Below are positions 56,835 to 64,000 of a DNA stretch of 64,000 nt, piece after piece. Every line of letters begins with the position of its first letter. Positions within the stretch are counted from its first letter, which is position 1. The stretch is from NCBI RefSeq assembly GCF_025770765.1, contig NZ_JANZKY010000001.1:310001-374000 (forward strand), read 5' to 3'. The DNA comes from Propionivibrio soli (GTDB taxonomy: Bacteria; Pseudomonadota; Gammaproteobacteria; Burkholderiales; Rhodocyclaceae). Position numbers and translations under genes: made by a program. The notes below the pieces were generated by a model, which was given only the letters and a program-made list of their open reading frames with translations, was not told the DNA's origin and did no database searches.

Positions 56835-56869
56835 TGTTCGTATACAAACATTTTTTTCTTGTACGAACA
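56835..56869. promoter_or_regulatory. Candidate GlpR operators between glpD and glpR
   Basis: TGTTCGTATACAAACA (56835-56850) is a near-palindrome with one mismatched pair, and TGTACGAACA (56860-56869) supplies another CGAACA half-site. E. coli GlpR operators use the same TGTTCG/CGAACA half-sites. The block lies 41 to 75 bases upstream of the glpD start, in an AT-rich stretch fit for a promoter. Confidence 0.55.
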
Positions 56870-57025
56870 TTAATGGGTCGCCTTTCCCCTGTCAACCGAA
56901 AGTGGTATGTTCCAATCTGAATAAGCGGGCATTATTTTCTTGCGATTGCGAATTGATCGCATCAATAGATACCGTGGAAAGCGCGAACGAACGCGCCTTT
57001 ACCGCGGAGACGAAAGGAGAGGGGA

Positions 57026-57820
57026 GTGGAAACGCACGCCACGGATGTGGAGCTGAATCCACGCCATCGCCATATTCTCGAACTCGCCCGGCAAAAGGGC
57101 TTTCTGTCGACCGACGAGTTGAGCAAGGTGCTGAGCGTCACCGTCCAGACAATCCGGCGCGATATCAATGAATTATGCGAGCGCGGTCTGTTACGGCGCT
57201 ACCACGGAGGAGCTGGTCTCGAATCGAGTATCGAGAACACCGACTATTCGATGCGCCAGGTCCTGAATCGCGAGGAAAAGGCTGGGATTGCCCGCATGGT
57301 CGCCGAAGAAATCCCGGATAACGCCTCGCTATTCATCAACATCGGAACGACGACCGAGGAAGTCGCCAAAGCACTTTACGGACATAAGAAGCTGCGCATC
57401 ATCACAAACAACCTCAATGTGGCCGGGCTTTTGTGCGAAAACGAAAATTGCGACGTAATCCTCGCTGGCGGCGTCGTACGCGGAGACCGGGGCGTGATCG
57501 GTGAATCAACCCTCGAGTTCATTCGGCAGTTCAAGGTCGACTTCGGAATCATCGGTATTTCGGGAATCGACAATGACGGTACATTGCTCGACTTCGATTA
57601 CCGGGAGGTCCGGGTTGCACAAGCCATCATCGAAAACTCACGCCAGGTTTTTCTCGTTGCAGACCACTCCAAATTCGGGCGCAACCCGATGGTACGGCTG
57701 GGTCATATCTCGGAGATCGATGCCTTGTTTACAGATCGCACGCCGCCTCCCGAACTTGTAAACGCTTTGCGCGCCGCGCGGGTAAAAGTCCACTTTCTAG
57801 ACAAACAAATGGAGGACTGA
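57026..57820 (+). CDS. glpR: GlpR-type DeoR-family repressor
   Basis: The 264-residue protein has a DeoR winged helix at about 12-65 (RHILELARQKGFLSTDELSK, TVQTIRRDINELCERGLLRR). A sugar-phosphate-sensing domain follows (SLFINIGTTTEEVAKAL, LAGGVVRGDRGVIG, DFGIIGISGIDNDGTLLDFD, VADHSKFGR). It resembles GlpR, which releases DNA on binding glycerol 3-phosphate. It starts at GTG with GGAGAGGGG upstream. Divergent from glpD, it should control the glpD-TRAP series and possibly itself. Confidence 0.9.
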   Translation: METHATDVELNPRHRHILELARQKGFLSTDELSKVLSVTVQTIRRDINELCERGLLRRYHGGAGLESSIENTDYSMRQVLNREEKAGIARMVAEEIPDNASLFINIGTTTEEVAKALYGHKKLRIITNNLNVAGLLCENENCDVILAGGVVRGDRGVIGESTLEFIRQFKVDFGIIGISGIDNDGTLLDFDYREVRVAQAIIENSRQVFLVADHSKFGRNPMVRLGHISEIDALFTDRTPPPELVNALRAARVKVHFLDKQMED

Positions 57821-58186
57821 AAGTGGGTCAAGCGGAGGGGCTTGTCGTATTAGCGACCATGGTTTCCATTGGCCCTCGTTCCGCGCGCGGCCTGGGTCGT
57901 GGCGGCACGGGAACCAAAGCAGCCCACGAACTCCGTTTGCCGGACTCGCCCACAGTAGCAAACCACATTAAGCCTTCACTACCCAAGTGGGTGCACAAGT
58001 TTGGCAAGTAAGCGTTTTTACAGTGGATTTATTGGGCGAAATGCCTTAAATTCGTACCATGAGAAGAGTCAACACGTAACAGTCCGACGGTCGGCGCGAG
58101 ACCGTAAACCTGCGCCACCCCTCACCCTTCGGGCTGTTCCGACATCGACCGATACCAATAACCCGTACGCACTGTTTAGGTGAGAG
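57821..58186. other. Intergenic region, mostly empty
   Basis: The 366 bases separate glpR from the S24-like repressor. A 62-codon frame (GTG 57823 to 58011) has GGAGG at good spacing, but that site is the coding end of glpR (codons ATG GAG GAC), so it is probably chance. The product has no recognisable family. The stretch from about 58000 to 58070 is AT-richer and may hold the repressor's promoter. Confidence 0.35.
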
Positions 58187-58900
58187 ATGAACACTAACAC
58201 TGTAATCAAATTCAGCGAACCCGAGGACCGGTCGGCAAAGCAGAAGGCTTTCCGCAGGCAATTTGCCGACAATTTCAACGCCGCCCTCGATCGGCGCGGA
58301 ACCATTCCCTCTGGGTACGGACGCGTGATCGGTGTCGCTGAACTGTTCGGCGTGAGCCAAAACACCGCCGGCAACTGGTTGAAGGGCGAAGGCGTACCGG
58401 AACTTGCCCGTTTGCCCGAAATCGCGGACATCCTTGGCACGACCGTCGAGCAATTGGTCGTTGGTGACCGTGACACGGGTACGCAAGCCATCGACGAACG
58501 TTACGTGATCGTCGATATGCACGAAGACGACAGCGAGGAAGGGTTTTCCTGGTACACGCTGCCCGAAACGCTGCGTAGTGTCGGGCTGCCCAACGATATC
58601 AAGATGCTGCAGATCGGTAACGACGATATGGCTCCATACGTCAATCGCGGCGATATCGTGGTGTACGACCCGCGCGTGAAACGTATTCAGGCCAACGGCG
58701 TTTACGTGCTGCAAACCAACGAGCGATTCATCGTTCGCCGCGCTCAACGCGGTCTCAAGCACAACATCCGGCTCATTTGCGACAACCCGCTGTTCGACGA
58801 CGAGAGTTTCGACGAATCGGAGTTCAGCGAAGACATTCAGGACAAAAGCCGTATCGTTGTGGCCGGCCAAGTCATTGGCCGGGTGTTGGTCGGTAGCTGA
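58187..58900 (+). CDS. XRE/S24-like repressor lacking self-cleavage residues
   Basis: The 237-residue protein has an atypical helix-turn-helix at about 20-92 (GRVIGVAELFGVSQNTAGNW) and a C-terminal LexA/CI-like S24 domain at about 135-235 (NDDMAPYVNRGDIVVYD, NGVYVLQTNERFIVRR). In cleavable repressors the motif is DSM and a lysine follows later. Here D147 replaces the serine and R184 the lysine, so RecA-stimulated self-cleavage should not occur. It may be a stable repressor or one using another signal. No prophage genes are near. A double hairpin follows. Confidence 0.82.
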   Translation: MNTNTVIKFSEPEDRSAKQKAFRRQFADNFNAALDRRGTIPSGYGRVIGVAELFGVSQNTAGNWLKGEGVPELARLPEIADILGTTVEQLVVGDRDTGTQAIDERYVIVDMHEDDSEEGFSWYTLPETLRSVGLPNDIKMLQIGNDDMAPYVNRGDIVVYDPRVKRIQANGVYVLQTNERFIVRRAQRGLKHNIRLICDNPLFDDESFDESEFSEDIQDKSRIVVAGQVIGRVLVGS

Positions 58901-58910
58901 TCATCTCTCC

Positions 58911-58933
58911 GACCGGCGTGTGGCGCGCCGGTC
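58911..58933 (+). terminator. First hairpin after the S24-like gene
   Basis: GACCGGCG (58911-58918) pairs with CGCCGGTC (58926-58933), 10 bases after the stop. No T-tract follows, so it may act as a weak terminator or stabiliser. Confidence 0.45.
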
Positions 58934-58970
58934 GTGCTGTTCCAGTCGCCGTTGCGGGCGGCTTGAGAAT

Positions 58971-59025
58971 AAAGCCGGAGCACCATTCTTCTTGAAAAGA
59001 ATACTTGGTGCCTCCGGCTTTTTTT
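58971..59025 (+). terminator. Very strong intrinsic terminator
   Basis: AAGCCGGAG (58972-58980) pairs with CTCCGGCTT (59012-59020); inside it CACCA pairs with TGGTG, and ATTCTT with AAGAAT. The stem is nearly 20 pairs long with one bulge and runs into TTTTTTT. It ends transcription from the S24-like gene or from a small RNA starting between the two hairpins. Confidence 0.9.
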
Positions 59026-59346
59026 CGCCCTCAACCAAGACGGTGGGCCGCATCCGCGACGCGGCTTCTCGGTCCTCCCTGCTTTAGGTTGCATCTTCTC
59101 ATCCCCCCTCCACACGGTTTCGCGTCGGTAGTGCGATCATGGGGTGGCAACAGTGTTCACCCTTACAAGGCGAAGGGGTTTTCGGTAGCGCTTGTAGCAA
59201 GCCATGTATTCATCGGGCGACACATAGCGGGGAGATAAATCCCTCTTGCCGTTGTGCCTTTGGCTCGATAACGGGCTATGCTGAGACTACTACTGTACGC
59301 CGCCACAGTACGGCGGCGCCGACAACCATAACAGCAGGGGGCTCAC
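59026..59346 (+). other. Leader region of the third chemoreceptor gene
   Basis: The 321 bases contain no convincing gene. CTCGATAA at 59264-59271 matches six of eight positions of the flagellar sigma-28 -10 element (GCCGATAA), but the only TAAA upstream (59236) is too far. CGCCGCC (59298-59304) pairs with GGCGGCG (59312-59318), 29 bases before the ATG. Confidence 0.4.
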
Positions 59347-60963
59347 ATGAAACTCTCCACCCGGTTAGCCATTCTCATCGCGGCCAGCATGATCGGTCTG
59401 CTGCTGATCAGCGGGTTCGCGCTGTACAACGTTCGAGGCAGCATGCTCGCCGAGCGCCATGCGCAACTCGAGAATCTGCTGAAGATGTCGGTGACGCTGA
59501 TGGACCGGTACCACGCCCTCGAACAGGCCGGCAAACTGACGCGGGAACAAGCGCAGGAACAGGCCGCGCAAGCGCTGATGGGTTTTCGCAACGAGGACAT
59601 TTACCTTTTCGCGCGCAACGCCGAAAACATGTTCGTGGCCTATCCGCGGGCGGAGTTGTTGAACAAGGTTAACCTTGGCGCCAAGGTCGCGGACGGAAGA
59701 AATCTGGTGCAGGTCTATAAAGACGCGCTGGCTGAGCAAGGCGCGCTCGCCTACGTCGAAGTACCGGTCGCCAAACCCGGCGGCAAACCGGACAAGCTAT
59801 TTCCAAAGTTGAACGGCGTCACCCGTTATGATCCATGGGGATGGACGGTCGGCACAGGCTTCTTCATCGACGACATTGAAGCCGCGTTGCTCGAGTATTC
59901 GATGGGGATGTTGCTGGTCGGTGTCTTGATCCTCGCGATAACAGGCGGCTTGGCTGTCGTGTTCGCCCGCCAGATTTATCGCCAGATCGGAGGCGAACCG
60001 AGCTACGCGGCGGAGATGACGCGCACCATCGCCTCGGGCGATCTAGGCAAGACGATCGAGAAGGCCCCGGCAGCGAGCATCCTGGGAGAGCTCTGCGACA
60101 TGCAGGAAAGTCTGCGCAAGATGATCCGCGAGATTCACGACAAAGCCGGCACCATCAAGCACTCCGCGGGAGAGATCAAGAACACCATGCAGGAGATCAG
60201 CACCGCTTCAGCACATTCTTCGGAAGCCACATCTTCGACGGCGGCAGCAGTGGAAGAAATGGTCGTCAGCGCGAGCATGATTGCCGATAGCGCCAAGGAA
60301 ACCGAGAACAATTCGGGGCGGGCGGCCAACCTTGCGAGCGAGGGTGAAGGGCAGGTTTCGGCGGCCGCAACGGAAATCCAACGTGTTGCGGATCAGATCG
60401 ACGGCGCTTCCAAGCAAATCAGCGATTTGTCCGACCGTACGCGGGAAATCGGCGGTATCGCCAATGTGATCAAGGAAATTGCCGACCAGACCAACTTGCT
60501 CGCACTCAATGCCGCTATCGAAGCGGCACGCGCCGGTGAACAAGGCCGAGGCTTCGCCGTGGTCGCCGACGAGGTGCGCAAGCTGGCCGAACGTACGACA
60601 CGAGCCACGAATGAGATCAACACGACGATCCAAGCGGTACAACTCGATACGAACACCGTCGTAACGAGCATGCAGGCTGTTGGACCGCAGGTGGCGCGTG
60701 GCGTATCGATGGCGGAAAGCGCGGCCGTCTCGTTGCGCGAGATCAGCCAGGGGGCAGACGCAACGCTCTCCAAGGTTCGCGATGTGGCGCATGCAACGGC
60801 GGAGCAAACCTCGGCGAGCAACAGCATCGCCGCCAACGTCGAGCGCATCGCCAGTATGTTGGAAGAAACCGACAAGTCGGTGCACAGCGCCAGCGACTCC
60901 GTGGTCGCCTTGTCCGAGATGGCGAACGAAATCAACGCGGCGGTATCGCGCTTCCGCTTGTAA
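59347..60963 (+). CDS. Methyl-accepting chemotaxis protein with single-Cache sensor
   Basis: The 538-residue receptor has a membrane helix at about 8-28 and an sCache_2-type periplasmic domain at about 33-178 ([40 protein letters not shown]). A second helix (about 190-208), HAMP and the signalling domain ([18 protein letters not shown] near 385) follow. sCache_2 receptors often bind short carboxylates such as pyruvate or propionate; the ligand here is not decided. GGGGG precedes the ATG. The gene is alone on its transcript. Confidence 0.93.
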   Translation: MKLSTRLAILIAASMIGLLLISGFALYNVRGSMLAERHAQLENLLKMSVTLMDRYHALEQAGKLTREQAQEQAAQALMGFRNEDIYLFARNAENMFVAYPRAELLNKVNLGAKVADGRNLVQVYKDALAEQGALAYVEVPVAKPGGKPDKLFPKLNGVTRYDPWGWTVGTGFFIDDIEAALLEYSMGMLLVGVLILAITGGLAVVFARQIYRQIGGEPSYAAEMTRTIASGDLGKTIEKAPAASILGELCDMQESLRKMIREIHDKAGTIKHSAGEIKNTMQEISTASAHSSEATSSTAAAVEEMVVSASMIADSAKETENNSGRAANLASEGEGQVSAAATEIQRVADQIDGASKQISDLSDRTREIGGIANVIKEIADQTNLLALNAAIEAARAGEQGRGFAVVADEVRKLAERTTRATNEINTTIQAVQLDTNTVVTSMQAVGPQVARGVSMAESAAVSLREISQGADATLSKVRDVAHATAEQTSASNSIAANVERIASMLEETDKSVHSASDSVVALSEMANEINAAVSRFRL

Positions 60964-61060
60964 AGCGAATGAGAAAGCGCGTTGGTGCCGGCGCGCATTG
61001 CCTCCGGGCGGCGGGGTACGCTAAGCTCGTGGATTCCACCCCGCCGTACGAGATATCCGG

Positions 61061-61792
61061 ATGCCCCCCCCCCTTTCGAGCGTCCTTGCCGGCGCCCGCG
61101 ACACTCTGCCGCTCACTGTCGGTACCACGCCCTTCGCCGTCATCTTCGGCACGCTCGCCGTTGCCGCCGGCCTGCCACCGATCGCAGCGGTCGCCATGTC
61201 GGTCATCGTTTTCGCGGGTTCGGCGCAATTCATTTCGGTCAACCTGATCGGCGGGGGTGCCGCCTTGCCGGTCATCTGGCTCACGACGTTTGTAATCAAC
61301 CTGCGCCATGCGCTTTACAGCGCAACGCTGCAACCGGTCGCTCGCGACTGGCCCTTGGCGTGGCGAGCGCTCGCCGCGTTCTGGCTCACTGACGAGTCGT
61401 TTGCCGTTGTGGACCGCCGGTTCCGCGCGCACGGCACCGAAGGTGCGCTACCCTACTTCGTCGGCTCCGCCTTGTTCTTCTATCTCAACTGGATAGTTTG
61501 GACGGCAATCGGCGCGGTCGTCGGGCACCAGTTCTCGGGCTTGGCCACACTCGGCCTCGATTTCGCCATGATTGCCACGTTCGCCGCGATGGTGGCACCG
61601 CAGTTGAAAGCGCTTGCTCCCGTCGCCGTCGCCGCGACAGCGGGAAGCGCGGCCTGGCTCGGACAAGCGCTACCGTACAAGCTCGGATTGATCGGCGCGG
61701 CGGCGGTCGGTGTCATAGTCGGCGTAGCGCTAGACAGCCGGCGCCGGCGGACGGATTCGCCTGCCGCCGTTTCGCCGGAGGATCCGCGATGA
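61061..61792 (+). CDS. azlC: AzlC-family branched-chain amino acid exporter, large subunit
   Basis: The 243-residue inner-membrane protein has about seven hydrophobic segments and AzlC marks (ARDTLPLTVGTTPFAVIFGT, VIVFAGSAQFISVNLI, TTFVINLRHALYSATL, FWLTDESFAVV). With AzlD it exports branched-chain amino acids or analogues. It overlaps azlD by four bases (ATGA). An alternative start exists just upstream, but the chosen ATG fits the family length. Confidence 0.92.
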   Translation: MPPPLSSVLAGARDTLPLTVGTTPFAVIFGTLAVAAGLPPIAAVAMSVIVFAGSAQFISVNLIGGGAALPVIWLTTFVINLRHALYSATLQPVARDWPLAWRALAAFWLTDESFAVVDRRFRAHGTEGALPYFVGSALFFYLNWIVWTAIGAVVGHQFSGLATLGLDFAMIATFAAMVAPQLKALAPVAVAATAGSAAWLGQALPYKLGLIGAAAVGVIVGVALDSRRRRTDSPAAVSPEDPR

Positions 61793-62109
61793 GCACTACG
61801 CTCTGGGCGACGATCCTCGGTATGTTCGTCGCCACCTTCCTGATCCGGGCCAGCTTCCTGGTCTTCGGGCAACGTTTGCGCTTTCCGCCCGCCGTCATCG
61901 AGGCGCTGGGCCACGTGCCGGTAGCCGTCCTTTCCGCCATCGTCATCCCGGAAGCAATCGCGCCTGGCGGGCAGCTCAATCTGTCGCTTGCCAACCCGTA
62001 CCTCGTCGGCACCCTTATCGCTGGGCTGATTGCTTGGAAGACCGGCCGCCTGCTGGTCGCCGTCATCGTGAGCTTTGCCGTTTTCGGTGCCATGCGCTGG
62101 CTGTTGTAA
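61789..62109 (+). CDS. azlD: AzlD-family small exporter subunit
   Basis: The 106-residue protein has four predicted helices and the AzlD pattern (TILGMFVATFLIRASFLVFG, FPPAVIEALGHVPVAVLSAI, NPYLVGTLIAGLIAWKTGRL). It begins inside the azlC stop, so the two subunits are coupled. GGAGGA lies 7 bases upstream of the ATG. Confidence 0.92.
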   Translation: MSTTLWATILGMFVATFLIRASFLVFGQRLRFPPAVIEALGHVPVAVLSAIVIPEAIAPGGQLNLSLANPYLVGTLIAGLIAWKTGRLLVAVIVSFAVFGAMRWLL

Positions 62110-62242
62110 AGGATGGCAATCGATGCCGCCAATCTGATGTTCGTTAACGGTCTCTCCGCGCACGCGGTTCGATAGCAAAAGCCCGCCTACCAAAACCGTT
62201 ACTCATTCCATCTCGTGAGAAAACGCTTCGACTAACATCGAG
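62110..62242. other. Convergent gap between azlD and the TPR-glycosyltransferase gene
   Basis: These 133 bases separate convergent genes. No T-tailed hairpin is obvious and no coding frame is convincing. Confidence 0.4.
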
Positions 62243-63946
62243 CTATGGATTCTCAGGAGCCACAACCAAGCGCCTCGCAATCTGCGCGACGACGCTGTCC
62301 CAGTCGCCCGGGCTCGGTTGTCGGAAGATTTCCAACGTCGCGTACCACGGCGAATCGGCGCGATCCCGTTGCCAGCGCCATTCGCTATCCGCGCGCAACA
62401 TGAGCCGGCACGGCTTGCCGAGCGCTCCAGCGAGGTGCGCCACGGAGGTATCGACGCTGATCACGAGGTCCAGGTTGTCGATCAGGGCCGCCGTTTCCGA
62501 ATAGTCGGAAAGCCCCCCTTCGAAACGCCGGAGTTCCGGAAATGCTTCGAGAGCAACCTCGTCCTTGGTCGGGATATCCTTTTGCAGACTCACCCACTCC
62601 ACGTTGGCGCCGGCGAGCGGCAACAACACCGCAAGGGGCATATCGCGCGTTGGGTTGATGGCCCCATGTTGCCGCCCGGCCCACGCAAGGCCGACTCTAG
62701 GACGAGACTTGGGACCGAGGAGAGCCGCCCAGCGCGCGGCCTTTTCGGCATCCGCCCGCAAGTACGGCTGTGCGGCCGGTAAGGCTTTTAGTCCCAGGGC
62801 CAGCGGCAGACTGAGCAACGGGCAATGCACATCGTGCGACGGAATCGGTTCATCGTCGCCAATTACCGCCCACGGCAATCCGCGGCTTTGCATGAGTTCG
62901 CGCAACGGCGCCTGCACTCGCAAGATGACGTGGGCCGCTAGCGCGGCCACGGCGGAAGCAAAACGCACAAACTGAAGGGTATCGCCCAGGCCTTGTTCGG
63001 CCCAGAGCAGAATCGTTTTTCCGGAAAGAGAGGGTTCCGCAAGCGACCACGGACGGGGCGCGCCCGATTGGTTGGTTTCGCCGAGCCACACGGGGCATTC
63101 GCTTGGTCGGGGCGCGTCCTTCAGGTAACGGGTCTGCCATCGCCATTCGAGGTAAGGCCATCCGTCGGAGTTGCCTTCCAGCAGCAGGCTATGTCCGATC
63201 TCCATGTGCGCCTCGGCCAAATCGGGAACCAGCGCCAGAGCCTCCCGATACGCCGCCCTGGCTCGCTCGACTTGCCCGCGTTTCTGCAGGACGTTGCCGA
63301 GGTTGTGCCAGGCCTCGGCGCATTTCGGGTCCCCGGTAATGGCGTTTTCGTAGGCGCTCAGCGCTTCGCCATGACGGCCGAGCGCCAGTAGGGCTGTGCC
63401 GAGATTATTGAGAACATCGGCACGGCGGGGTTCGTTCCGCAGAACGGCTTCATAGTCAGCGATTGCCTCCGCTGGACGATCAGCCAAGCGAAACAGTTCG
63501 GCACGCCGCAAGCGGGCGTCCGAAACGCTTGGTTCGGCATCAATTCGCCGGTCGAAATCGGCGAAGGCTTCATCCAGTAGTTGGTGCCGCATCAGGGCGA
63601 TCTCTGGGGCCGGAGACGCAAGGCGCAGGAACTTGTCGTAAAACTCCAGCGCCTCTTCGTAACGACCCAGCTTGCCAAGGACCATGGCGCGGTCCACGTA
63701 GCACGGCACAAAGAGCGGATCGATCGATAGCGCCGCGTCGAGGCACTCAAGCGCGTCTTCCCACCGCTCTGCCAAGCGGAACTCGGTCGCGCGCAGCATG
63801 CTGGCCAGTATCTCGGGGAGGTACGCCTGCACGTCCGGTGAGAGCCCGTCTTCTTTCACAGCAAACACCTTTATCGCCTTCAGGGTAACCCGCTGCTCAG
63901 GGTTGAAATCGGTCACGCCCCTTGTGCTGCCTGAGTTCCCGGACAT
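62243..63946 (-). CDS. TPR-repeat protein with C-terminal glycosyltransferase-like domain
   Basis: The 567-residue cytoplasmic protein has several TPR units at about 45-260 (ALECLDAALSIDPLFVPCY, ALEFYDKFLRLASPAPEIA, AIADYEAVLRNEPRRADVLN, ALSAYENAITGDPKCAEAWH, ARAAYREALALVPDLAEAHM). A GT-B/GT9-like domain follows at about 300-560 (ILLWAEQGLGDTLQFVRFAS, PRVGLAWAGRQHG, IDNLDLVISVDTSVAHLAGA). This architecture is common in proteobacteria, often near flagellin or surface-glycan genes, and is thought to glycosylate proteins. No flagellin gene is in the window. Acceptor unknown. Confidence 0.88.
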   Translation of the reverse strand: MSGNSGSTRGVTDFNPEQRVTLKAIKVFAVKEDGLSPDVQAYLPEILASMLRATEFRLAERWEDALECLDAALSIDPLFVPCYVDRAMVLGKLGRYEEALEFYDKFLRLASPAPEIALMRHQLLDEAFADFDRRIDAEPSVSDARLRRAELFRLADRPAEAIADYEAVLRNEPRRADVLNNLGTALLALGRHGEALSAYENAITGDPKCAEAWHNLGNVLQKRGQVERARAAYREALALVPDLAEAHMEIGHSLLLEGNSDGWPYLEWRWQTRYLKDAPRPSECPVWLGETNQSGAPRPWSLAEPSLSGKTILLWAEQGLGDTLQFVRFASAVAALAAHVILRVQAPLRELMQSRGLPWAVIGDDEPIPSHDVHCPLLSLPLALGLKALPAAQPYLRADAEKAARWAALLGPKSRPRVGLAWAGRQHGAINPTRDMPLAVLLPLAGANVEWVSLQKDIPTKDEVALEAFPELRRFEGGLSDYSETAALIDNLDLVISVDTSVAHLAGALGKPCRLMLRADSEWRWQRDRADSPWYATLEIFRQPSPGDWDSVVAQIARRLVVAPENP

Positions 63947-64000
63947 TACACGCCGTTACAGAAGACCAACCGGCGTTACTTAATGGCCAAAAAGCCGCTA
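63947..64000. other. Window end, upstream of the TPR-glycosyltransferase gene
   Basis: These 54 bases should contain the start of that gene's promoter region on the minus strand. They are too short to assign. Confidence 0.3.

Noticed and set aside
58187-58900. A prophage repressor marking an integrated phage
   Set aside because: No integrase, phage structural gene or attachment repeat is nearby.
59236-59271. A flagellar sigma-28 promoter for the third chemoreceptor
   Set aside because: CTCGATAA is a fair -10 match, but the nearest TAAA is 24 bases away instead of about 15.

Overview
The window is GC-rich, densely coded chromosomal DNA from a Gram-negative proteobacterium. The best fit is a betaproteobacterium near the Rhodocyclales. 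The signs are two BPSS1780-family membrane proteins, a DUF2782 protein beside polA, an SDR-type threonine dehydrogenase, a PEP-CTERM protein, three chemoreceptors and several TRAP-type genes. I found no rRNA, tRNA, CRISPR array, insertion sequence or prophage. The lineage is inferred from gene content, not computed.

Layout. 1-2106: the start of a TAXI-type TRAP receptor, divergent from a split D-glutamate-cyclase-like pair. 2107-8325: an amino-acid-type chemoreceptor with a structured leader, a small lipoprotein, a MocR regulator and a carbonic-anhydrase-like protein that has lost zinc ligands. 8435-10587: a TPP riboswitch, thiC and its terminator. 10624-16409: a small secreted protein, a vWA/PEP-CTERM protein, and a kdpD-like/kdpE/kup potassium operon. 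16577-21300: aconitase, a YciI protein, an NlpC/P60 lipoprotein and a Tat-exported dienelactone hydrolase. 21575-25865: an XRE-cupin regulator divergent from kbl, an SDR-type tdh and sdaA, which form a threonine/glycine/serine catabolic unit with a palindromic operator. 25966-38853: housekeeping genes (rng, trhP, a glycosyltransferase-like gene, a PilZ-like protein, maf, rlmH, rsfS, nadD, two membrane proteins, DUF2782, a LOG-like protein, polA).

39075-45424 is the most intriguing accessory block. Four overlapping genes encode a 'thermostable hemolysin' family protein, an AMP-forming ligase, a heme-oxygenase-like diiron protein and an SDR. A periplasmic TPR-like protein and a two-component system follow on the same strand. 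The block looks like a small pathway acting on an activated carboxylic acid, possibly a fatty acid, with its own sensor. Its product is unknown.

45573-57820 holds a second chemoreceptor and then a minus-strand series. In transcription order the series is glpD, dctP, dctQ, dctM, a HAD-IIA phosphatase, a Na/Pi cotransporter-PhoU protein and a SulP-STAS-cNMP transporter. A GlpR-type repressor is divergent, with TGTTCG/CGAACA half-sites between. The order suggests linked uptake, oxidation and dephosphorylation of a glycerol-phosphate-like or organic-acid substrate. 58187-64000: an S24-like repressor lacking the self-cleavage residues, a very strong terminator, a third chemoreceptor, azlCD and a TPR-glycosyltransferase.

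Start codons were chosen by ribosome-binding sites, signal peptides and family start points. Several therefore lie downstream of the longest open frame.
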